A stretch of 64,000 bases of DNA from Cryphonectria parasitica EP155 (taxonomy: Eukaryota; Ascomycota; Sordariomycetes; Diaporthales; Cryphonectriaceae), in the NCBI RefSeq assembly GCF_011745365.1, contig NW_024468912.1:3720001-3784000 (forward strand). The letters run 5' to 3'. Below the pieces are notes generated by a model that was not told the origin of the DNA, searched no databases, and saw nothing but the letters and a program-made list of their open reading frames with translations. The translations under genes were made by a program, and so were the position numbers. This document shows, piece after piece, positions 46,705-55,624 of this stretch. Positions within the stretch are counted from its first letter, which is position 1. Every line of letters starts with the position of its first letter.

Positions 46705-49572
46705 ATGAAGTTCTCTCACAGCATCCAGTTCAATGCCGTGCCGGACTGGAGCAGTCACTACATTGCCTATAGCAATCTCAAGAAATTGTGAGCTCTCACC
46801 CCATCCCGTCCCCTCCCCCTCCCCCTCCCCAACCGAAGATAGACTTGGCGTGATGACATCTGGCTGACTCGCTTGCCTGCTGTCATCAGAATCTATCAGC
46901 TCGAGAAAGCCGTTCACCAGACCAACCACTCCCACGCCGGCGATGCCGAGTCACGGCCCCTCATACCCTCCGACGACCCCGAGGGCGTCTTCAAGCGTGC
47001 CCTCGATGTCGAGCTCGAGAAGATCATCTCGTTCTACCAGATCAAGGAGCGTGAGCTGATAGACGAGGTGAACCATTTACTGAACGACGTTGGCCGCTTT
47101 GAAGAGGAGGAGGACGGCGAGAACGGCACGGCTGACAGGCCCCCGACAGGCCACAGCAACAGCCACGTGCAGAACAGACAGCTGGGCGGGCGGAGGGACA
47201 GCGCGCATAGCCATCGCTCTACCGAGGACGGTGTCGAGGAAGACAGCGACGAGGATGAGGACGGGGACGAGACCACTGCGCTGACGGCGCCGTCGAGCCG
47301 CAGGCGTCGTGTCAGCCAACTGAGCGGGCGGCGTCGGTTGGCACCCCAGGGCCCTGTGACGGATCTGACGGTCTCGACGGAGCTGACGAGGTCGGTGCGC
47401 CGGATGAGCGCCAGCTACGATGACTACGAGCAGGCGGTGCTGTTCTCTGGCGGGATCATGCTCAAGAAGCGCATCATCGGCCTGTATGTTCAGTTGTGCG
47501 AGCTCAAGAGCTACGTGCAGCTGAACAAGACTGGATTCCGCAAGGTGCTGAAGAAGTTCGACAAGATCCTAGACCGGCGGTACAGGCCGGTGTACATGGA
47601 GAAGTATGTCGAGCCGGCATATCCCTTCCAGGAGGCGACAATGCGAGCCGTCGAGGAGAATATCAGCAAAATGGAGCAGGCCTACACCGACATCGTGACT
47701 AACGGCAACGAGGAGGCGGCCAAGAGGGACCTCCGCAGCCACCTCCGTGAGCATGTCGTGTGGGAACGAAACACCGTGTGGAGAGACCTCATAGGCATGG
47801 AGCGCAGGGCGGAGGCCGCAAGCTTGGGCCGTGCGCTGCTGGGCAGAGGGGACGCCATCAAGACGAGACTGCAGGGCGATGATGACGATTCTCCCGAGAC
47901 CAAGGCGATCATGACTCCTGTTGGCAGGTTCACATGTCCTGTTTGGCTATTCAGCTCGGCCATGTTCACCCTGCTGATCATCCTCGTGGTGTTCTTCGTG
48001 CTGCTCTTCATCCCGATTATGGAGAAGCCGGAGCAACAGAATTGCCTGGCGATGCTGGTCTTTGTGAGCTTGTTGTGGGCCACCGAGGTGAGTTTGATCC
48101 TTGTTACTGTCCGACGAGACAAGAGGGCAATGAAAACTAATCTGTGCATCTAGGCAATCCCGCTCTTCGTCACCTCCCTGATGATCCCGTTCCTGTGCGT
48201 CCTCCTTAACGTGATCATAGCGGAACAGCCGCCACATGTGAGGCTGGACTCTAAGAAGGCGACTGCGTACATATTCTCTGCGATGTGGACGCCTGTGATT
48301 ATGCTCCTGCTCGGCGGCTTCACGCTCGCGGCTGCGCTGTCCAAGTGTAAGATTGACAAGCGCATTGCCACTTTTGTGCTCAGCAAGGCGGGCACCACAC
48401 CGAGGACGGTGCTCGTCGCGACCATGTTTGTTGCTGCTTTTGCGAGCATGTTGATCAGCAACGTGGCTGCTCCAGTGCTGTGCTTCTCTATTATCGAGGT
48501 GAGAAATGCTTTATTTGTTTGCATCGCCCACGAGGACGGGAGTGATAACTGACAGGTGTTCCTATAGCCTATGCTCCGCAACCTTCCCTCTGACTCCAAC
48601 ATGTCCAAAGCCGTCATCATGGGTATAGCCCTTGCGTCCAACATTGGCGGCATGCTCTCACCCATCGCCTCACCGCAGAACGTGGTGGCACTGGGCATCA
48701 TGGCTCCCGAACCCGGCTGGGGCCAGTGGTTCTTTATTGTGATCCCTGTCGGCATCGTCTCGATCTGTCTCATCTGGCTTCTGTTGCTCGTCACCTTTCG
48801 TCCTGGTCGCGGTACGACTATTGTTCCTATCCGCCAGGTTCAGGATAAGTTCACGGGCGTGCAGTGGTTTGTCTCGATTGTCACAATCGGGACCATCGCT
48901 TTGTGGTGTGCGAGTCACCAGCTCGAACCAGTCTTTGGCGATATGGGCGTCATTGCCATCATACCAATTGTACTGTTTTTCGGTGTTGGGATCTTGACCA
49001 AAGAGGACTTCAATAATTTCCCCTGGACCATCATCATCCTTGCAGCTGGTGGATTGTCCCTTGGCAAGGCAGTCAAGTCCTCTGGTCTCCTCGACACCGT
49101 CGCGGTCGCTATCAGCCACCGCGTGGAGGGGATGAGCCTGTACGGCGTTCTGGTCGTGTTCTCGTGCCTGATCCTCGTCATTGCGACTTTCATCAGCCAC
49201 ACCGTGGCAGCCTTGATCATACTGCCGCTGGTCTATGATGTTGGTGCGTCGATGGAGGAGCCACACCCGAACCTGTTGGTCATGGCGGGCGTCCTGATGT
49301 GCTCTGCCGCGATGGGACTGCCGACGAGCGGGTTCCCGAATATGAGTAAGTACCGCGTCATTGCTATCCATCGACTGCTCGAATTGTTTGCTGACTTTTT
49401 TTTTCTTCTTTCTTCTTCTCTCACTCCAGCTGCGATCATGAAGGAGGACCCGGCCGGGCAGAGATACCTCAAAGTCAGGCACTTCATCAGCAGGGGCGTG
49501 CCGAGCAGTCTCATCACGCTTGTCGTGGTGGTCAGCCTGGGGTATGGGGCGATGAGAGTTAGTGGCATGTAG
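46705..49572 (+). CDS. PHO90: Low-affinity phosphate transporter, SPX-SLC13 type (Pho87/Pho90/Pho91)
   Basis: Takes up inorganic phosphate; the N-terminal SPX domain restrains transport and senses inositol pyrophosphates. Five exons, 46705-46787, 46890-48087, 48154-48498, 48568-49345 and 49430-49572, are phase-consistent and give 848 residues, near yeast Pho90 (881). The SPX domain starts MKFSHSIQFNAVPDWSSHYI and ends with the helix KSYVQLNKTGFRKVLKKFDK, which carries the basic ligand-binding residues. It is interrupted by an acidic/Ser-rich insert with EEDSDEDEDGDE. The membrane part begins near TCPVWLFSSAMF and has roughly twelve helices. It includes the paired substrate motifs SNVAAPVL and SHTVAALIILPL, which correspond to the SNT motifs of DASS carriers. 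The start at 46705 puts the SPX domain at the N-terminus as usual; the same frame stays open back to an ATG at 46288. Plasma membrane (Pho87/90) or vacuole (Pho91) cannot be decided from sequence alone. Confidence 0.9.
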
Positions 49573-50310
49573 TTGTTTCTGACGAGGCTTGTGCTAAGGT
49601 ACAGTATGTTCTGTTTGTACACATTGAGTGGGGTGTTTTGGGAAGGATCCTTGGAGTTCCTGAACGGTATCGAATTGCACGTGTTGACATAAGAATTCGG
49701 CGTCAAATGTGGGGAAGACGTATACATCTCAAGGACATGTTTGGGTGGTGGTGGAACACAAGAGATAGAATGTTGGTTTGTGTGAAGTAAGACGGCGGGC
49801 ATAGAAAGCGATGTATATTTATTATTCTTTGAGTTGAGTACGGATTTTGGAATTAAGAATGAAGGTATATCTTTGACCAACAGAGATTATGAAGAAGATT
49901 GACCTCTTTCCAATCTATATTTATTGTTGAAGAATTGAGACCACAACGATGAGAACAAAAAGCCAATCCGTAGACTTATAGGGCGTTGCGGGGACCTATT
50001 AGAGTGTTGGGAAGGCCGGGAACTATGCGGTCATACCAGGTCACTCGGCCCGCAGTCTGCGAACCGCTCCTCGCTGTCAAGGTCATTTGCTTGCCTTCTA
50101 GCAAGCTCCACAGACAGCTTGCTTGTACTGTTGCTGTACTGGACTGTACCTTTGCAACACCAGCCCGCTGAATCAAACAGTTCCATACACGCTCTGGTCA
50201 TCGTCGCAACACTGCGTTTTCTCAACAAATACAAGGTCCTGATGTCCTCCTAGGGCTCCCCGCATCTTGGTTGCAGCTGCCAGCCAGCGCACCTCTCGGC
50301 AGCAGCAGCG
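49573..50310. other. Intergenic: transporter 3' flank and VPS39 promoter
   Basis: No gene. AT-rich from 49600 to 49975, then the VPS39 promoter with CAGCAG-type leader just before the ATG. A CACGTG occurs near 49679. Confidence 0.7.
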
Positions 50311-53300
50311 ATGCTCTCCGCATTCACGGCTCGACCTATCATCGAACTCAAGCAGAGGGACAAGTCCAAGATAGAAACTATTCTGGCTTATGGTATGTGT
50401 GTGCTTTTCCTCTCTTGCTGGTACACCCGGGAGAGTAAATTTGTTTTGACCAGAACCTCGAAAAAGGCGACCGCGTGCTTGTTGGCCTGAACACAGGCAG
50501 CTTGCGAGTCTACCGTCTGAACGAGCTCGAACCTCCAGCCCTCCCTTCCTCGCCCTCCTTGTCCTCCCAGCATAACAAGACGACTACGAACGGCTCGTCA
50601 GATAAGCACGATAATGCCCAGGCAGTCGGCTCACTGGACGCCGCGGGGTTCCAGCCCACGCCCGCGAAAGCTCAACCGAAGCCGACCGACCTCCTCCGAG
50701 AGGTAGAAAAGTTCTCAACGCGGGCCATCGAACAGCTGGCGATCATCAAGGAGGCCAACACGCTGGTCTCCCTGTCCAACTACGCCATCTCGCTGCACGA
50801 TCTGCAGACGTACGAACCGCTGGGCGGCTGCGCGCCCCTTGCGCGCTCCAAGAACGCCTCGTGCTTCGCCGTCACGTCCAACATCGTGCGCGACACCGAG
50901 ACAGGCATTCCCGAGATCATCTCGCGCATGGCCGTCGCCGCCAAGCGGAAGCTGCTGCTGTGGAACTGGCACGAGAGCGAGCTGTCTCCAGACGTCGCCG
51001 AGGTCGTGCTTACCGAGGCCATCCGCACCGTGACGTGGGCGAGCGCCACAAGGCTGGTGTGTGGCATGAACGCCGGGTACGTGTTGGTCGATGTGGTCAC
51101 AGGTACTGTGGAGGATGTTGTCGCACCAGGCCACATCGCGGGTGCCGGCCAGGGGAGCAGGTTTGGCGCCATGAGCAGCGCCGGCATGGGCTACATGGGC
51201 TTGGGCGGGTACGTGCCTAGGCCATTGGCGACGAAGCTGGCCGATGGGCAGATGCTGCTCGCCAAGGACATCAACACTCTCTTCATCACGGACGAGGGCA
51301 AGCCGGTGCCCGACAAGAAACAGATCCCCTGGCAGTCTGCGCCCGAGGGCGTGGGGTACTCGTACCCATACATCCTGGCGCTGCAGAGCCCTACGAAGGG
51401 CTCGCTGGAGGTCAGGAACCCGGATACGCTGAGCCTGCTGCAGACGGTCCCGCTGCCGGGCGCCGCGAATCTGCATTTCCCGCCGCCCACCGTGAGTCTT
51501 GCCCACGCGGGCAAGGGCTTCCACATCTCGAGCGAGAGGGTGGTGTGGAAGATGGACGCGACCGACTATGACTCGCAGATCGAGGAACTGGTGGGCAGCG
51601 AGAGGTACGACGAGGCCATTAGCGTGCTGGCCATGCTGGAGGATGCACTGTTGAAGAACAAGACGGAGACTATGCGGAGCATCAAGATGCAGAAGGCGGA
51701 GGTGCTGTTTCGCGCAAAAAAGTATCGCGAGTCCATGGATTTGTTCAACGAGGACGAGGTGCATGCGCCGCCGGAACGGGTCCTGAGGCTGTTTCCCAAG
51801 AGTATCGCAGGCGACTTGTCTGGTCACCCCGAGGACAAGGAGAGCGACGAGTCAGAGGATGAGGCGCATCATGTCAAGGTGGTGGGGGGCGAGAATGGCG
51901 AGAAGACGCACGCACACCCACATGGACATGGACATGGGCACGCACACGCACGTAAGGAGAGCGACGCCACTTCGAACCATACCGAGGAGGTTTCCTCGCC
52001 AACAAATATGGGTGGTGGGTTTGCGAGGATGCTGCTTGGGCACCGCACAAAGGCCAACCCGGAGACCGCCTCCATCACCTCGTCTACAAAGAAAGGGGCC
52101 GATACAGACGATGCGGGCAGTGTGGATGGCAAGTCTTCTGGCGACGATAACAGCGTGCCGGAGGGAAAGGACCTGAAGGAAGCCGTGCTTGAGCTGCGAG
52201 GGTTCCTGGCCGGCACGCGCGCGCGTCTGCAGCGCGTCCTCGATCCTGTGACGGGCAGGTTGAAACTAAAGCCTGCTCAGACTGGCTCCAGCGAACAGGC
52301 CCTGCGAAGTCTCCTCAGCACCACCACTGGCGGGCGAGACGAGTCTGAGAATGAGCTGGAGCGCCACCTCCAGGACACGTTCAAGATGGTCGACACCTGC
52401 CTCTTCCGGGCATACATGTTTTCCGCACCCACGCTCGCCTCCTCGCTGTTCCGCATTCCCAACTTCTGCGACCCGGATGTGGTCAACGAGAAGCTTCTCG
52501 AGCACAACCGGTACAACGAGCTCGTCGATTTCTTTTACGGCAAGAAGCTCCACCGCCAGGCCCTCGAGCTCCTCAAGAAGTTTGGCGAGGGCGACAAGCC
52601 CAACGACAAGGCGCCAGGGCTGCACGGCCCGCAGCGCACGGTGGGGTACTTGCAGAACCTCCCTCCCGAGATGATCGACCTGATTCTCGAGTTCTCGGAG
52701 TGGACCCTGCGCAAGGCACCGGACCTGGCGATGGAGGTGTTTGTCGCCGATACAGAGAACGCCGAGACGTTACCGAGGCACCGCATCGTGCAGTTCCTGG
52801 ACAGGATTGACGCGAAGCTGGAGGTGAGGTATCTTGAGCACATCATCACGGAGCTCAACGACCTGACGCCCGACTTCCACAACCGGCTGGTGGAGCTGCT
52901 CGTGCAGCAGCTCAAGGGGGCCAATATCCGCGACGTGACGTGGGAAGCAGAGATGGCACGGCTTGTGCGGTTTCTGAAGGAGAGTGGGCAGTATAGTCTG
53001 GGGCGGGCCTTTAGCCTTCTCAAGGGTGACGGTGAGTACCACGTTTCCCCCACCTCGTGCTAGATTTTGTCTACATAGTGCATCTTCGAATGTGGACTCC
53101 ACACTGACAGTGACATGAACCTGCAGATCCGGCATTCTACGAGGCACAGGCTATCGTGTTTAGCAACATGGGTGAGCACAGAGCGGCCCTGCTGATTTAT
53201 GTTTTCAAGATGCAAGATTACGCCAAAGCAGAAGAGTAAGTGAATCGTCTTTTCGTTCGACCCAAAATTTTTTTTTTTGGGGGGTCTTCCATCTTGTATT

Positions 53301-54005
53301 CTGACACCAACTGCCAGATACTGTAATCGCCTGCACAAGTCGCAAGAGATCCCATCAGCCACGCCAAAGTCGCCCTCAGCCTCGAAAGGGCACAGGCCGT
53401 CTTCAGCACACGATGATACCAATGATGCCACCCCATCTATCTACCAGACCCTGCTCTCCCTTTACCTTACACCGCCGCCGCCCAATAAACCTAACCTAGA
53501 ACCGGCGCTCGACCTTCTCTCTAAACACGGCTCCCGGCTCCCCGCGGCGTCGACCCTGTCCCTGATCCCAGACACGCTCCCCATAGCAGACCTTGAGTCT
53601 TACTTCCGCGGGCGCATCCGTGCAGCCAACAGCGCGGTGAACGAGAGCCGCATCGTGGCTGGGCTGCGCGAGACAGAGTTCGTCGCGAGCCAGGCGTTGT
53701 TGCTGCTGGGCGACGGGGTGCCAGGTGGACAGGGCGGGCGCAACAGGAGGGTGGTTGTTCATGATGAGAGGGTGTGCGGGGTGTGTCATAAGCGGCTCGG
53801 CGGGAGCGTGGTTGCTGCGTTGCCTGACAATACCGTCGTACATTATGGGTGTCTGCATCGGGCGACGACGACGACGACGACAACGACCGGTACAGGTGCT
53901 CAACAACAGCAGCAACAGCAGAGGACAGATGGCAGAGCGGGTGCGTGGGGGCGGACAGGGTCGGCGACGGTGGGTGGGCTGCCATCGTCGGGTGGCTGGG
54001 GATGA
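50311..54005 (+). CDS. VPS39: Vacuolar sorting protein Vps39/Vam6 (HOPS complex)
   Basis: HOPS tethering subunit that binds Rab7/Ypt7 and acts in vacuole fusion and vacuole-mitochondrion contacts. Four exons, 50311-50392, 50467-53031, 53127-53235 and 53318-54005, give 1147 residues. The join TAT G|GC GAC yields ETILAYGDRVLVGLNTGSL, the conserved start of the citron-homology (CNH) propeller. After the propeller come alpha-solenoid repeats, the Vps39-1 region (CLFRAYMFSAPTLASSLFRI), and near the C-terminus the Vps39-2 zinc-binding signature VCGVCHKRLGG followed by VHYGCLH. A low-complexity insert around residues 455-590 includes a His-rich run (HPHGHGHGHAH, about 508-522) and Ser/Thr-rich sequence. 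The tail has Thr and Gln runs. Intron 1 uses an A-rich acceptor (AAAAAG), chosen because the nearby CAG gives the wrong frame. About 100 residues longer than yeast Vam6, mainly from the insert and tail. Confidence 0.9.
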
Positions 54006-54219
54006 TGCTGGCTCATTCCTTTTGTTGGGGGCGAAGGCTGTCTTGTGTGTCGAGGGTTGTTTGTGTCCCTGTTCCTGTGCATATTCGCTTTTTCTTTCTT
54101 TCGCATTCCGAGGCGCATTTCGCAATACCCCTTCTCTTTCTTGTTCTCTTGTCCTCTTCCATTGGTATACAGACTTAGAATCAGCATCTCAAGGATAACT
54201 CCACGAAAAGGTTGTGCAT

Positions 54220-54549
54220 TCAGTCCTCTTCTTCCTGTGCCTCTTCGCCGTAGTTCTCTTCCTCCTTGGTCTCGTCAATCTCAGCGGCCGGTGTTCCGTT
54301 CTTGGTGTTGGTGTTGGCAGTGTCCTTGGCCCGGTCCTCGTCCATCCTCTGCGTGAGCTCCTTGTTGATCTGCTCCTGCATGGCGGATGTGGCCTTGCGC
54401 AGGTCGGCCAGGTATCTTGTCTTGTCAGGCACGGTTGGGTTGGTGGTGCCCGAGGGAGGGGCCTGGAGGTCGTGGGTGAGGGTGAAGGGAGCGTTGGTTG
54501 GGGAGGTGTACGTTGCCGAGAGGGAGAGTTTCTGGTCGGAGGATGCCAT
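54220..54549 (-). CDS. GON7: EKC/KEOPS complex subunit Gon7
   Basis: Small fungal subunit of the KEOPS complex that makes the tRNA modification t6A and affects telomeres and transcription. Single exon, 109 residues. The N-terminus fits fungal Gon7: SLSATYTSPTNAPFTLTHDL, a Pro/Ser/Thr linker, then DKTRYLADLRKATSAMQEQI helix with INKELTQRMDEDR, and a disordered acidic tail (EEENYGEEAQEEED). In the complex the first half contacts Pcc1. The gene is convergent with VPS39, leaving 214 nt between stops. The short length and acidic tail match the family; nothing unusual. Confidence 0.8.
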   Translation of the reverse strand: MASSDQKLSLSATYTSPTNAPFTLTHDLQAPPSGTTNPTVPDKTRYLADLRKATSAMQEQINKELTQRMDEDRAKDTANTNTKNGTPAAEIDETKEEENYGEEAQEEED

Positions 54550-55624
54550 TATGATGTGCGAGAATCTTGGAAACTGGTTCGAGGTGGAGGAGAGGTCGGT
54601 GGTCGGTCTCTGGCGGAAATCACTGTAGTACTGTGCTTGCTATGTAATGTTTACTATGGCAAGTCAGTACCAAATTTCTAGGCTGAGGCTGAATCAGGAC
54701 CTCCCCTCTCATAGTGGGGCAACTGTGGTGCAGTAGCATCTGCACAGGGGCCCCCCTTACCTTGGTCGTAGGCACTTAACCCCATGGGGCAGGGGTGGTT
54801 TAAGACGCCGTCATCCTGCTTCTTCCTTCTTTCCCTGGCCTCTCAAGGGTTTCTCCAGTTTGAGGTGCCGAAAAGCAGGGCTACCTTGATATCCTGTCTT
54901 ACTACTTTCCAAGTAACTACTATACACATTACTGTGGTACTGTGTAGATATGTACTGTGGTAGGAAGTTCTCATACTTGCTGGTGCGCTACAACACAATC
55001 CCCTCTCAGGCAGATTTAGTGTTTTTAAGATCGTAAATTAAGTACGTACTAATCTACAGTACATCGGGCAAGGTTATAAAACCATCAGTGTCGTAATCAG
55101 TCTTGAGAGATATGCCAGGATCTCTCGGTATAGGTCCCGCACGCACCCAGCCGCGTACTTGGTATGTACTGTAGACAAACTGGAGTTAGTTGAAGTGCAA
55201 ACTAAAGTAGTCAAGGTCAGTCCAGTCAGTCAGTCAGTCAGTCCCTTGGTTCAGTTCAGCCTCTTCCCCTCTACAGCAAAGCCACCCGAACCAACCTCCT
55301 TCAAATCAAACAATTAGACAGCACACTATCTACTTTGTATTGCCACCACCACCACCACCACCACCTCATCCTCCTCTTCCTCTGCTGCGATACCCCTTCT
55401 CTTCAGTGTCAATCAATCGTTTATTCACAGACGGAACAGCATACACACACACACACACACAGCCACCCTTTCCACTAACTAAATACCACTGCAACATATG
55501 CTGCGACGACTCGAAACGAAGAGAGCCACCTCTAACGCCCTGCGCCTGAGCCTGAGCCTTCGCCTGACTGAGGGGCCTCCTACCCGGCGCTTCAGCCCTG
55601 CTCTGCGCCGGGCAAAGATGCAAG
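54550..55624. other. Divergent promoter region of GON7 and the HbrB gene
   Basis: No gene. Two TACTGTGGTA motifs (54930-54939 and 54953-54962) lie 380-413 nt upstream of GON7. Further on there are a (CAGT)n tract near 55222-55242, a (CCA)n tract at 55343-55364 and an (AC)n tract at 55442-55461. The last kilobase is a pyrimidine-rich leader for the plus-strand gene. Confidence 0.7.
55222..55242. repeat. (CAGT)n tetranucleotide repeat
   Basis: About five CAGT units in the region upstream of the HbrB-like gene. Confidence 0.9.

Noticed and set aside
48670..49482. 270-codon minus-strand frame
   Set aside because: Antisense to the SPX phosphate transporter; composition is the mirror of hydrophobic codons.
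50715..51827. 370-codon minus-strand frame
   Set aside because: Antisense to VPS39, His/Arg-rich and without recognisable motifs.
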